A stretch of DNA of 64,000 nucleotides, from the NCBI RefSeq assembly GCF_003590095.1, contig NC_039478.1, positions 13,826,001 to 13,890,000 on the forward strand, written 5' to 3'. A program made the position numbers and the translations under genes. The notes beneath the pieces were generated by a model that was not told where the DNA came from, made no database searches, and worked only from the letters and a program-made list of their open reading frames with translations. The DNA comes from Trichoplusia ni. Its lineage: Eukaryota; Arthropoda; Insecta; Lepidoptera; Noctuidae. Shown piece by piece: positions 1-12,170 of this stretch; position 1 is the first letter of the stretch; the number at the start of each line of letters is the position of its first letter.

Positions 1-1130
1 CTTTCACTTGGAAATATATTTTCGAAATGAAGAATTTCAACAATTTTCATTTCAAATACAAGAAAATTGTCGTTTAGCGTTGACAATCATAAACTTAGTT
101 TACGCAAGTTATGTTTTTTAATGCTTTTTGGAAAGTTCTGCTATCGTTGATGTCGATATGTTCTAGCCTAGTAAATTCACTCGAAGCGGAATGAGAGGTC
201 AGCCTTTGTGATTGCTTTTCCCACAATTTTTAGTTCAACACACTCAGCACACAAAACTGTATACTTTGCCTTCTTTCATATTTATTACCTTCGTTTAAAC
301 CTAAATTTTTCAGGTTCATTTAGCCGGCAACTGTCCATGGACACTTTTTTCTATCACACGATGCGTTCTTTCCAAACGATTAATAGTTGCGTTATAAATT
401 ACTTTTCTCTATGTAAAGATATCGAGATTGTTTTGAGTATTCAGTGGCAGTAACTTGATACTTAAGTTCTTAAGCACTTTCAAAAGTGTGTCATGAATAA
501 GCTGCATCAGTTGCATAAAAGCTCAGTGTCAGCAACTAGCTTCGTGGTTTCAGACTATCTTTTTCATCAATATCCCGCGAGACAAGGATTCAATTTCTTA
601 AAGCGGGAGATATTATTTAAATGAAAACAAAAATAAAGCTATCAATTTGGTTTTTGAAGAGCATACTTAACAGAAAGAGCTATCTTTTGGGCTAAGCAGA
701 CTGCTGTACTACACCGCACAAAAAACACCTGTCCATTCTACTATAGTATTATCCTTTTCTAAATTATCCTATCTGATAGTGGTAAGTACTTCTTCTAACG
801 TATGAAAAGTATTAATACTAAAGTGCATAAAATTCTCGTGTCACGGTGTAAAAAATTGAACTCCCCTTAAAAGTCTTGTCCGATTCATATGAAACTTTGT
901 CAACATATTCGGTAGCTCTGAGAATCAGACAATATCTGTTTTTTATACCGCCTTTTTTATTCCCTAAAAATCAATCGTATGGGATAGCTTGTATCTTATA
1001 TGATAGGGGTAACTAGTATCTCTATTCAAATATTAGTACAGTAATCAAGTTAATTAAGTGAAATAGATTGTCGATCATTCTTATGTTACAAGTTAAAATT
1101 TATGCTGAGAAGGGGGAGGTTCACATCACT
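1..1130. other. AT-rich non-coding stretch
   Basis: No reading frame with coding character and no repeat that I recognise. A TTTATT at 956-961 would be an AATAAA polyadenylation signal on the minus strand for the candidate terminal exon at 1135-1260. Confidence 0.5.
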
Positions 1131-1134
1131 ATAA

Positions 1135-1260
1135 TTCTTCAACCTTTACAGGCATCGGCGGCTTGGTGAACATATTTTTACCGGCATTGGCTGTCACATA
1201 GATGGGCTTTGCGTGAAGAACATTAGCTACGCATATTACATGGTGCTGCTGACACCACTA
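1135..1260 (-). CDS. Candidate 3'-terminal exon of an unknown gene
   Basis: On the minus strand an open frame runs from about 1258 to a TAG near 1135. Its C-terminus reads YVTANAGKNMFTKPPMPVKV followed by EEL and stop. It is more GC-balanced than its surroundings, with many K/P/V codons. A possible acceptor is the CAG/CAG around 1258-1264, but the upstream sequence is not pyrimidine-rich. An AATAAA lies about 180 nt downstream. I see no partner exons, and dispersed-repeat sequence starts at about 1300, so this could equally be a fragment of a mobile element or a pseudogene. I do not recognise the protein. Confidence 0.2.
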
Positions 1261-1299
1261 GCAGCAGCTTAGAGATATTTTTTAAATATAATATATAAT

Positions 1300-1360
1300 A
1301 TTCCACGACCAGAAGCCGACCCCAACATAGTAGGGAAAAGGCTAGGCCGATTGTATAATA
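1300..1360 (+). repeat. Short fragment of a LINE-type 3' end repeat
   Basis: The sequence around 'GCCGACCCCAACATAGTAGG' and 'GGAAAAGGCTAGGCC' matches the end of the repeat at 32511-32707, which has 'GCCGACCCTAACATAGTTGG'. Two separated copies of this text show that it is dispersed. It is known to me as a common lepidopteran non-LTR-type 3' end. Confidence 0.5.
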
Positions 1361-1439
1361 TTCCGCAACCTTTACACAACGCCATTTGGTTAAACTAAGC
1401 AAAGCTTGTATTATGGGCACAAGACAACCTATAAACATT

Positions 1440-1560
1440 TTTTTTTAATACTTACATAATGTAGAAAAAGTACACAGATACAGAACAAATGATTTTGCTC
1501 ATCACACAAACATTTGTCCTGCAGTCAGGGTAACTAACCACTAGTCCAACAGGTCAGTCT
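1440..1560 (-). repeat. Dispersed SINE-like tail fragment
   Basis: Read on the minus strand, the segment contains 'GACAAATGTTTGTGTGATGAGC' style text. Related text occurs on the plus strand at 12085-12150 ('GGACAAGAATTTGTGTGATC', then 'GAGTCTGGGTGT'). It looks like the body of a tRNA-derived SINE without its head. Confidence 0.4.
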
Positions 1561-1877
1561 ATTGTTCAATACTCTTTTCATATATTCTGATGTACAAGCA
1601 GTCTTCAATAATTATCATAATTTAGGTGCCGTGGTTTCACTTTACTCTTGTTCATTTGAATATATTAAATTAAAGGTGTTAGTTGGTGAGTTTATTAAAA
1701 ATTATATACAAAGAAGTGTTAAAAATATGGACCAAGGTACAGCATGATTATGAATTCGTTTCGTTTCGTCAAGGTACCGGGTAGTAATCGATTTATGTTT
1801 ATTTTTTAATAAAAGTATTGAATACCACCAATTAAAAACTATTGTTGTAGTTGGCTAGTAGCCACTTTGGAAATCAC

Positions 1878-2066
1878 ATCTCGGTTCTGACCTTTTTTTT
1901 TTTTTTGGCCAGTGGAAATCCTCATGGACATCCTTCGCCCTGGGGAAGGCGAAGGGGTGTGCCGGACTCCTACCGGCTAAAACCACTGGAATGCTTCCCG
2001 CTTCCTTTAGACGGGGGCCAAGCGGGAACGCTTTCGCAGTCTACCGCGAAATCTCGGTTCTGACCT
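1878..2066 (-). mobile_element. Short retroposon insertion with poly(A) and target-site duplication
   Basis: A perfect 16-bp direct repeat (ATCTCGGTTCTGACCT) lies at 1878-1893 and 2051-2066. Between them is a 157-bp insert that begins with a T run at 1892-1906, i.e. a poly(A) tail read on the minus strand. The insert is GC-rich against an AT-rich flank and contains a small inverted repeat (TTCGCCCTGGGGAAGGCGAA). This is the hallmark of target-primed insertion by LINE machinery. It may be a SINE or a 5'-truncated LINE; no RT coding is present. Confidence 0.85.
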
Positions 2067-2199
2067 AGCATAAGAAAAAGCTCTAGTAGTAGCTCTAGCC
2101 ATTCTTTAACAAAAGGTTATTTTACTAAAAAAATCTACGTAGTCCGTCGGACCGGATTCAGAAAAATATAGATTACGTATTTTTCATTTTATCAGATAA

Positions 2200-2458
2200 C
2201 TAGCATTTGCCCGCGACGTCGTCCGCGTGGTAAGAAGATATAAGTTATGATTTAAATCTGCCCTGTTTTTTTTCACATTTTCCATTGTATCTTCGCTCCT
2301 ATTAGTCGCAGCATGGTGGTATACAGCCTAAAACCTTCCTCGATGAATGGTCTATTCAACACAAAAATATATTTTCAATTTGAACCAGTAGTTCCTGAGA
2401 TTAGCGCGTTCAAACAAACAAACAAATACACTCTTCAGCTTTATATATTAGTGTAGAT
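2200..2458 (+). mobile_element. Lep1-like non-autonomous element, copy A
   Basis: The element starts CTAGCATTTGCCCGCGACGT and ends near TATATTAGTGTAGAT. It is about 90% identical by eye to 19888-20144 over its full length, including the internal 'CCTAAAACCTTCCTCGAT' and 'GAGATTAGCGCGTTCAAAC' segments. A third partial copy lies inverted at 40822-40885. It resembles the Lep1 family of short lepidopteran elements (Helitron-like in my recollection); it has no coding capacity. Confidence 0.75.
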
Positions 2459-2863
2459 ATTGATTGAAAAGCTAGAAAGTTTAATTCAGTTGAGATGATG
2501 AAAAGCATGACATATAATAGTAACATCATCATCTTGCAGGTAAAAAGCGTACAAGTATGTAAGTGTCGCACGAGATTTTATTTCAGTGTATACCATTTTT
2601 TTTGTTTACGAGTCAAAAGTAAAATGTGAACAATAATTTTTTTGGAAATCCGTCTGACGGACTAACCAGATTTTTCTTGTCAAATACCCTATTCTTGGGT
2701 CCAAACTAAAAAATTGTATTCGCTAGAACTAGTTGTATACTATATTAAAGCAAAAAAAAAGCTATATTAAATGGGCCGTTGGTAAAACTAACGTATAATT
2801 TAGATATCAGTACATAATTTGGTGATTGCGTGGAATAAAACAGGTTACAGGTTTAATTTTTTG
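2459..2863. other. Non-coding spacer downstream of gene 1
   Basis: AT-rich sequence with nothing recognisable. The gene 1 polyadenylation signal borders it at 2864-2869. Confidence 0.5.
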
Positions 2864-2940
2864 TTTATTTTTATAAATATTTTTTTATATATTTTCTTCA
2901 TCTTAGGTTCATAGTCTTAGGTGTTCGTCAGTTTCACTCT

Positions 2941-3678
2941 TCACCAGGCGTGGCCGTGGGCGAGGGGAGCGGCGTGCAGGAGTCCAGCGTGTGCGCCGTA
3001 AGCGGAGTATCCGTGAGCGGCGTAGAGGGGAGCGGCGACGGCGTGGCTGACGACAGCGGGGCTGGTGCGCACGTCGACGCGGGACTGGTGGGACACAGCG
3101 GCGGGCGCGACCACGGGAGCAGCGTAGTGGGACACGACGGGAGCGACGGCGTGAGACACCACAGCGGGGCTAGAGATGACGTCCACGCGGGACTGGTGCG
3201 ACACGGCGGAGGGAGCTACGTGAGCGACGACGGGAGCGGCGTAGGCGAGGTGGCCCAGGGAGCGCTTCTTCAGGTAGTGTCCGTGGCCGGCGTAGCCGAG
3301 AGCGGAGTGAGCCAGCAGGGGAGCGGCGTAGGCGGAGTGCGCTACGACGGGAGCGGCGACGGCGTGGCTGACGATGGCGGGGCTGCTGTGCACATCCACA
3401 CGGGACTGGTGGGACACGGCGGCGGGGGCAGCGTAGACGGCGGGCGCGACCACGGAGTGGGCGTAGGGAGCGACGACGGCAGCGTGCGCGAGGGGAGCGT
3501 AGTGGCCGTCCAGGGCCTTAGCCTGCAGGTGCAGGGCGCGGGCGTTGATCACCTCGGCGGTGTCCAGAGGGCGGCCGTGAGGGTCCAGCACGACCGCGGG
3601 GTAGTGCGGGGGCTGCGCCGGCACCAGGGAGCCGCACGCCACGGCGGCAAGGGCGAATAACACCACCATCGATTTCAT
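2941..3678 (-). CDS. Gene 1: His/Ala-rich cuticular protein, retinin-like
   Basis: The 245-residue secreted structural protein is intronless. Residues 1-16 form a signal peptide. Residues 26-58 hold a GRPLDT...ALHLQAKAL block shared with genes 2-5 and 9-12. Three retinin-like repeats (AVSHQSRVDVxxSPAxVSHA) lie near residues 87-105, 158-176 and 194-212, with Ala-Pro-Val-His filler between them. A KKRS site is at 137-140 and the C-terminus is HGHAW. The ATG is the first in the transcript predicted from the TATA box at 3764-3773, and an AATAAA (minus strand) lies at 2864-2869. The GC-rich body contrasts with AT-rich flanks. It is an isolated member, 13 kb from gene 2. The assignment to non-RR cuticular proteins rests on composition and motifs. 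The 236-codon open frame on the opposite strand is a composition artefact. Confidence 0.88.
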   Translation of the reverse strand: MKSMVVLFALAAVACGSLVPAQPPHYPAVVLDPHGRPLDTAEVINARALHLQAKALDGHYAPLAHAAVVAPYAHSVVAPAVYAAPAAVSHQSRVDVHSSPAIVSHAVAAPVVAHSAYAAPLLAHSALGYAGHGHYLKKRSLGHLAYAAPVVAHVAPSAVSHQSRVDVISSPAVVSHAVAPVVSHYAAPVVAPAAVSHQSRVDVRTSPAVVSHAVAAPLYAAHGYSAYGAHAGLLHAAPLAHGHAW

Positions 3679-3685
3679 TCTGAAC

Positions 3686-3773
3686 GTGGTCTGTGTTTTT
3701 TCTGACGAACTAGATCACTTCAAACCGTAGACGGTCGACTGATAAATTTGACTCGCACGCCGCTATATTTATA
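3686..3773 (-). promoter_or_regulatory. Gene 1 core promoter and leader motif
   Basis: TATA box TATAAATATA at 3764-3773; initiator TCAGTC at 3737-3742 with its A at 3740, exactly 33 nt from the first T of the TATA box. The leader contains ACACAGACCAC at 3686-3696, which recurs in genes 3, 4 and 9-12. Confidence 0.75.
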
Positions 3774-3860
3774 CTGACCGGATATAATTAAAAGGTAAGG
3801 CAATTTCAGACGTAATAAAATAATATTCGCTGGATAGAACAATGTCAGTTATCAATACAG

Positions 3861-3869
3861 TGACCTTGG
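3861..3869 (-). promoter_or_regulatory. Possible FTZ-F1 site upstream of gene 1
   Basis: CCAAGGTCA on the minus strand matches the nuclear-receptor monomer consensus YCAAGGYCR, about 125 nt upstream of the predicted start. betaFTZ-F1 regulates insect cuticle genes, but a few perfect matches are expected by chance in 64 kb. Confidence 0.3.
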
Positions 3870-5529
3870 CGCGAGCGTGGCGGTCAAACACTACATACTA
3901 AAAGAATTTTGTGGTCAAAGTATCTAGTGCGCGACGATGTCAAAGACATGTATGACTCTTCATATACTATGTACGCAAGAGAAGCGCTACGTTTGTTAAA
4001 AATATACTTTTTGTTTAGTAAAATAGTTATCAAAAGCAACCAGCCTTCAAAGCATTATTTTTATTGCAAAACCATAAGACTGGCTTAATAATAATTTTAG
4101 TGCCAGTAATATATTAGTACTTAGCCAATTGTAGCTTTTGCTTGACCTAAACTAAGAGATTTACTAAGTCATAAGTACTATTATTATAAAAGTGCTACAC
4201 TTATAAGAACGTCATAAGATTTAAATGCACGATGTTGTAAAATGAGTTTTATTGCCATATGAATTGTGACGATATTCCGTTGGTGTGGTGACGAAGCTCG
4301 GTCAGTGCTCACGCGCTTCGGTTCGCGGACAATGAAAGGTTCGCGCCCAGTCAAGCGGAGTGGTGTCCAAGAACACGAGGAATTACTCGATTACTAATAC
4401 ACTTTAGTTCCGTGTTGTTGGTTTACAGTCTGTTCAAACAATTAATGTGTACCGTAATGTTTAAACAAAAAATAATGTTAATTTGTTTCTCCTTATTTGA
4501 AAAGAATAAATGAAGAAAAGTTCAATTTGAGTGGAAAAAATGTCATTAGTATTTCATATGTTTATTCATGAGTCGTTTTACGTTTCCTAACGTAACTACT
4601 AACTTCAGCGTTTACTAAATAATTACATGACTACCTACTCGACTTACCTACTCGGGCAAAGTTTACAAAACAACAACGACACAACACATTTTTTGTATCA
4701 GTCATAAAATCATAAAATTCAGTTCAAAAATATCTTATTAAATATTTTACTAAAATTTTGTTACTTCAAAACAAAAAAATATATTCACCAGTTTACGCGC
4801 ACCCTAAATCGTAGAACCAATAATAGTAAAAAATAGATCGCAAACGGACATGCCTACTTGATACATTTGATAAAGGATACAAAACTATTCTATTAATTAC
4901 AAATTATTCTAAAAAACATTGCGTCATTTATTTTTTATAATTTCAGTGAAACGTTTACGGAAACAGTATCTTATACTTTGCGTATACGCACACGTGTCGT
5001 CAAAGTTCTAAATATTTAATTATGTACGTAACGGGTCTTTGTTGTTTTAAACTATAAAACTATTTTATGGTTTAATTAAAATTTAACTGATACAATAGCT
5101 TCCGTATTTTTCATTTAACGTGAGATTTCATTTGTTTTCTTGTTATTAATATGTTTTGAGGAAGTCTAACAAATGATCAATCACTTGCGGATAGCATATA
5201 ATTAGCATTTTAGAAAGATAACTGTTATTGATATTAATTTAATTTATTTTAAAAGCACATCCTTTTTAAAAGTTTAAACAAAAAATATTGCGAAAGAAAT
5301 GTTTTCAGTTGCAATTGTGTGTGTGGGTCTAATTATTTTGTTTTGACTTTACGCTTAATTGTTGTAAAGACCTTCAAACTTTTAAAATACATTTAAATAC
5401 ATATCATTTAATGTCGATAAAATTACTGATTTCCGTAAATAGTTCGTCAATACCTGCACTGCTCTACCTAACGAAATTGTCGTTTTTATCAAGAGATCTG
5501 TATTTTTAGTTACTTTTTCCAGTTGTTAC

Positions 5530-5600
5530 GTTTTTTTTGCCGTCTATTGATGTCCCACTGCAGGGCAAGGCCTGCCTTCGCTTTCCACTCGGTAGTCGAT
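5530..5600 (-). mobile_element. LINE C-terminal coding fragment, decayed
   Basis: Minus-strand text around 'GGCCTTGCCCTGCAGTGGGA' resembles the common lepidopteran LINE terminus encoding '..FAQQWD', with frame damage. No intact frame remains. It belongs to a different family from 32204-32332. Confidence 0.4.
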
Positions 5601-8048
5601 GGATTGGTCCATTGCTTCGGTTGGGATTAAAATACGCGTTATTCATACTGAAGTGATAAATAGAGTCAACCGTGCAACTATGTAAATCCAACCGACTGAA
5701 TAAACATAAAACAGCTTGTATTTGAGTGTCCATCAATCTCTTCCGAGTGAGCGGTATATGTATTTTTTCCTGTTTCGTAAAAATCCAGGATTTTAATAGT
5801 CCATTCGGGGCACCGAGGTCATTGAACTTAGCGTCACCGGGACATGTTTCTATAACGTCTTTATAAATGTCGCAATCCTATGATGTCGTTTGATTAATTA
5901 AACTTAGCACTTGCTTCAGTTTAATATTGCGTTTTCGTTGGTAGCTTTTCTTCGGGTCAGTGACATTAAAACGGGGCCAATCCTTCCGTTTTAAGTGAAA
6001 TCCGATAGCCAATCTAGACATTATGGGTAGTGTTAGGAATAGCGTTGCTTTAGTACCGGAGCATATAACCGGTGACTCAATGGCTGGGGCAGTATCTTTA
6101 TGCCAAAGCAATAAGGTTCATTTTAATTATTTTTGTTTTATGACTATGTCGTCTGCTTAATTCTGTATAGAGCCAGACTGTAACAAGTCTTAATGCAAAA
6201 CTAAACGTTCACACACTACTTACTACTATAATGATTAATTACATTAATTGATTAGTAGAACTACTCGTTGCGTCTACGAATCAATAGACACTTTTTAGAT
6301 TTGCATTATAACAGACGCTCGCACTTAACCTTTACGTAATTTACTTATGTTATAACGTATAGTAATGATTTCAACGATCCATTCATTGTAATTCTACACC
6401 TCATTTATAAACAATTGACATTCACAAATGCCATAAGCGTCTGTTAAGTCGATTGCTGGCATTTGCTTGAAACATAGCGAGACTGCAGTAGATTTATTAG
6501 GCATCTATTTTATAGAGCTGTTTTTGAATGGGTGTAAATCAAGTATACTCCTTTACGATTGTTGATTATAGTCAGTTTCCGTACTTGAGTATAGACGTTG
6601 AATGATTAAAAGCCTTGGTTTTACGTGTCGACACAGTCAAATATTGTTACAAAACTTTAGCCAACTTTACAGATGTTTGTCTCCGATTTTTTTTAATGCA
6701 TTTGTGTTTCGTCTCAGCCCTAGCCAAGGCGTAACCTTTCCAAAACCAGCCTTTCTTGAAATCTTATAAAGAAGATCTCAAACAAATTATGTCCAACGTG
6801 CAAATATATTACTGAAGTGCACAGATACAATCCATAACCATAATTAATATCATCTTTTCCCTGCTCTACTTTGCTCGATTTCAAGAAATTTAATTTAATA
6901 GAGTTATTCAATCCACTCTTCATCTCTCAAAGTAAATTTTTGCGTGTTCTTTGTTTGCTTTCCTACTTCAAGGAGCGTAATATTAATTTAAAGCAAAGCA
7001 AATGAATTAAGTTTCCTGCATTGCAACGGGAAAAGTTAAGGAAAACTAAGTAACTTAATTTTATTCGCAGACAAGTAGGTTGACTTTGTTATCTTGATTT
7101 AAAATTCGGTCAAGCCTATTGAAAAGATAGAGGTATCAAACATACGTACGTAATGCTGTACTGATTGTCGCATTTTATTGTTTGGATTTCGAATTTAGTT
7201 TTCCGGATTGTATGTAGATCGAGTAAATACAGTATGTACAAGATAATGCGCTTGCATTTCTGTATGTGTGTCACATGCGGCCAGCATTACGATAGGGCAA
7301 GTGCGCTCATTTTTTGCACTTGACATTCTTTAGCCGATATTACGAAAAACTTAAACAAAAAGTATGTACTCTGTCCGTTAGTACTTCCTTATGAAATAAT
7401 GATATTGGATATGTCGTCTAAAATGCCACTTTCAGTGTTTAGCGCTATAATTTGAATGTAAAACATGATTCACGAGTAGTCAAGGCTACTTACAAAACGT
7501 AATTTAATATACTTACGCGTACATACAAATGTGAGTGGTAATTAACATTTTAAGCTTCCTATGACATTGCTTGATATATTTTTTTTTTAGACATAAAATA
7601 ACCATGAAAATTTCAAATCACAAAGATCTTTAACAAACAATAAAACAGCATAAAAAGCTAGTGGGCAGTTAATATAATACATATTGCATTATATGACAAT
7701 GAAAGGACATTACGGGTTGAAATATGTCAACCGTGACTGGAGAAAAACGTGATTGACATAGATTTACCTTATATAGTGTCTGATAACAGTTATACAGTTA
7801 TCTTACTTATAAACTGCGGTAATAGAAGGTACGTGATGCTTTTAGTATTACTTTATGGTACGTAATGGGGAACACAAGTTCACTCTTGCGAATTAGACGA
7901 GTTTCGTCAGCACTTGGGCAAGCTTGTAGCTTACTGATTGAATCGATCGCTTATCTACTCTAGGTTTAATTGCTTTTAGAGTCCCGATGCAAAAAGGTGT
8001 TTTAATTAATTTGGATTGCAAAATGCATTTGAGAGCCGAAATTAAACT

Positions 8049-8094
8049 CTTGAATTAATACATGAAACTGACTAGGTTCATGTATTAATTCAAG
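8049..8094. repeat. Perfect 18-bp inverted repeat, 10-nt loop
   Basis: The arms are CTTGAATTAATACATGAA at 8049-8066 and its exact reverse complement at 8077-8094. The loop is ACTGACTAGG. Beyond the arms, pairing of AACTC with GAGTT resumes after a 2-nt bulge. Confidence 0.8.
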
Positions 8095-10659
8095 CGAGTT
8101 ATGTTCTTGTTGGATTTACAAATCTAAAACTTAAGTTCTTTTTTTGCAAAAAGCGAAATATTTATAAAGGGGACGATAATGTCTAAGGTACAAATAGACC
8201 AAGTAAATTGACGAATGAAATATCCTAAGAAATGATGAAAAAAAATAACTACGTATAAATACAGCTATTTACAGTGATTAATTTTATTTTTTACACATTT
8301 AGGGACATTTCAAACTTAAACCTACATTATATTTTATAGGTAACATACCTAACAGCTAAAAGGTACCATTTAAAACAAATGACCATCAAATAAAGTGCAG
8401 TTCCTTCTTGACATTGAATACTAAGGATAAAGTTTGACCGCAATAACAACAAACTGCTAATAATATCAGGGTGAGCCTTATTAAATGTCAATTGTCACAG
8501 TGAATGTCCGGCATCAAAAATATCAGCGTTAATCCATATTAATCAGACTCCGCATTTTAAATCTAGCATAAAATGTACTTAGTATTTTAATACAGTGTTG
8601 AAAGTGGTCCTATTATCCAGTAAAACGGTCAGAACGAATGTCTATTGTTTCCGAGACTACACTAAAAGATTACGGTATGCAATGCTGAATTCTAGTAGTT
8701 TTTATAGTCCAATTATTTTGCAAGTCATTATTTTAATGCGTCCTTATAATCCAAATGTAAGTCTTGCGAAATATGAGTTGCAAAATTAAAAATTAAAATA
8801 ATTTAAGTTATATTTTATTCACGCTGACACAATGGATATTTGTACTAATATGAATTGACACGTAATTCCTTTATTTGAGTCTGTGAACGAATCTACATAA
8901 TGGCAGAATCCATTCCTAATTCGTTTACATTTATTGTACGCAAATTTATTTAAATATTCATATTTTATTTGTAAAAAACTGCTATTAATAGAATTCTAGG
9001 GAGTAAACAGCCGCACCGAAAATATAAATACGTTTGTAAGATTAAAATTAATGAGTTTTATTTAATGAAGATTTTGATGTAGTTTTTTTTTTAATCGGTT
9101 TTAAATCTCAGATCTTTAAAGTAACTAGCATTGTGTTCAAAGTTAAAATCAGTAATAGATACTTAAGCATTTGTTATTAAATTCATTGGCAAAAAACCAA
9201 ACGATTGTGTAACGTAGTTTGGTAGTTGCAATCAGATTTGCCAATAGAACAAAACCAGTCAAATCCAGTTAACTGAACAAAAGTTCCATTATTCCCAAGA
9301 AATAAATAATGTGAGCGTTAAACATGCGACATTAACTTTTATTGTCCTACTTAATAAGTGAATAGAAGCTCTTGGCAAGGCGGGGGCGTGCACAATGTAC
9401 CTTTGTGGTAAACTGGCACGATCTGATAAACCTGTCCGCGTCGCCATTTCCATTGGAACAATACATTATACTTACTACTGCGCGGCCATAACACTCACGT
9501 TTGCATAAAGCGTCCTGCTGTTACACCGAAGCGTAATATTAAACAATCCGTATAAGGCGAACGTTGGACTGATATCAAGCGATTTATTGTTAAGATGAAG
9601 ATAAGCTGGAGAATGGTTGTGTATCGATAAAAATATTTGCATGAATGAATAGTAATTTTGGCGATTATGGACCCTTGTTTTTGGCGGTCAGTGTTGAATG
9701 CAGATTGAGAGTTGCAAGTTGAAGTTTCTTGTACTTTTCCAGGGTTTTATTAAACGATCGGTTTATAGTACAATACAATTTTAAAAGGGAGAATCTCGAA
9801 ACTGTAGTAGTTCCAGACTATAATCTGTTTATTCACTTTTCGCTTATTTCACAGTTTATGGTCGTAGGGGAGTAGGGGAGCTCCTGGCCCTGGTTGTCAA
9901 AAGCTCTTAAAGTCTCGTATGGTGATGTTAAGTTATTGTTTTCTCATTTAAGGAAATAAGATAAGTTAAGGTTTTGTTTTTAGATATTTGGTTGGGCCCT
10001 AAAACAAGAGTTCCAACAGCATTGTTACGCATTGTTTTAATATTAAGGTTAGGTTGTTTGACTTAATAATTTCGGTGGTGACAACATGAGTGAGTTCATA
10101 TTTCGTCAATATTTATTGTACTGTAAATACTGTAGTATTTATGTTACGCGTATGTGTCACATGCGGAAATTTTGAGAAATTTCCTAATAGGAAGCACCTT
10201 ATACAAAGAGTCTTGTAATACGTGACGTGCTGCGTGACGTCATTACACCTTACCGAAAATACCTAATAAGGATTGAGACCGAGGCCTCGTAAATATATCA
10301 TGTTCTTATGTTAAAGATATATTGAGGGTCGGGTAAATAACAAGTGGCCCAAAATTGTCATAATGGGTATTAAATGGGTTCATATCGAATAATGTCATAT
10401 ACGACGGTAAGATAAAGTTATTGTTAATTAAATACTCTAAAGTAAAACTTATAAAGAAATCATGAGTACTTCCGCAAATTTCTTTAAATTGGATTTCATG
10501 GAATTCCACTTTTAAAGGCGTGATGTAATAAATAAACAATAAAATAGTTGCGTTTCCAGAAGTAAATGCTTTGGATTCCGAGTAAAACAACATTATTTCT
10601 TGACATTTTTATGTATGCTCGAGTACTTTAGTTGCGTTGGCAACCAGCTTTACTAGATC

Positions 10660-10720
10660 AAGGCGATCCACGACAGCAGGCCTAGTGGTTGGCATAGACT
10701 AAACACTCGCCTGCCCCCAC
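10660..10720 (+). repeat. Possible tRNA-derived SINE head
   Basis: 'GGCCTAGTGGTTGGCATAGA' resembles a Pol III A box region in tRNA-derived SINEs. No clear B box or tail could be seen, so this is weak. Confidence 0.25.
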
Positions 10721-11969
10721 GTAACCAGTTAGGGAGCGTTCAGTATGAGTGATAGTGGACAGTTACTGGCACGGTATTTTTGAAGACAGTGGCTTGACTC
10801 GCCTCGAAGACCAAGAGATTACAAAAATACTTGAATAGTAACAAAATACCGGTATATTTGATACATAATGATTATTTATGATTATTTTATAGAACAAACA
10901 ATTAAATACAGAAAATTGCCAATCATACAAAGACAACCAGCGGAGGCCCATTCACAGTAGCTATTTTAAGATGTAAATACCTTTCTTAAAATGTGCATGT
11001 TGACATTCAGATCGTATACGATTGGTAAAAACAAGCCTTCCAAAGTGGAGGGGGATTGAAAGGCAATATAAAACCGAAAACGATGAAGTAATTACGATAA
11101 TGCCGATATGAGCTTGTACTTAAATAATTGTGAATTAATGGACAAGGGAGCTTAAACTGAGTATTTATTACAAGCAGGAGAATTCGTAAACTTAAAAAAT
11201 CTTTATCTTATTTTATTTTATTGTATTTGATGATGAAAATAGTACCTACTGTTACCGTAAGCACGCACTGGCAACAAATCGCCCAGTGATATTATTTTAG
11301 TGCACTTTACTGCAGTAACTATAACTAATTCGGTTTACACGTTAGCTAGCACAGTTTAAACGAGCCTTTAGCTTTAAATCTTACATTTCAATTGTTGTCA
11401 CAACTAAATGATTTGCGATCGAGTGATTTATAGTCGAAAGTGTACTTTATGTCTAATATATGCTTTAGCCATTGTTTACTATGTCAAAACAGTCTGTCAT
11501 TTACGATTAATCTAAAAGCAAAGGGATCTATGGATTGGCCTTGTCAAGTACGGCTAAAGCCAGTTCTAAGTAAAATAATATTGGTTCTGTTTTGCCCACT
11601 TATATTACGTATGACACAATACTTCGTTACGGATTGCCACCAATTGTGCTGTTCTCCGAAGAAACTCATGCGTAACTGGATGATAACTTGATGTTAATAA
11701 GGAAACTAGAGAAAAGACGAGACAGGTGATCGAACCCATGCCAATAATACCATGATTGAGTAAACTATTAAATTACATATACATAGAATGTGAGGTAATA
11801 TAATAGTCGCTACTTATGGATTTTTGAGGAGTGCAAAAGAAACTGGAATTTAACACGTTTGACATAACACGGAGCTTGCCTATATTGACTTAGATTTTAG
11901 ACCATAAAAATCCGTTTAAAATAGACTAATAAGGCTATTGGCAAAGCCGAATATTATATTTCGTAGTTA

Positions 11970-12170
11970 TATCTTGAGCTGATGATGATAGGTAAAGACC
12001 GCATAGATGGCTGAGGGATTGAGAACACCACGCCAAACTCTCCGTGTGCGGTGTGTCGCGGCTTGGATACCCGCGTAGGACAAGAATTTGTGTGATCTAC
12101 GAATGCTTTTCCAGAGTCTGGGTGTTTTTGTGTATATGAATGTTTATAAAACTCCCTGTGACACAAGAAT
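11970..12170 (+). mobile_element. Diverged tRNA-derived SINE
   Basis: A segment with 'GGTAAAGACCGCATAGATGG', a degenerate B-box-like 'GCGGCTTGGATACCCGCG', and the body 'GGACAAGAATTTGTGTGATC' to 'GAGTCTGGGTGT' fits a common lepidopteran SINE. Part of the same body recurs inverted at 1440-1560. Confidence 0.5.

Noticed and set aside
2950..3660. 236-codon open frame opposite gene 1 (and similar frames opposite genes 2-6, 8-12 and 16)
   Set aside because: They follow from GC-rich, Ala/Pro/Val codons read in reverse; Gly/Asp/Ser/Arg-rich output, no signal peptide, no own promoter, and they change frame between paralogues.
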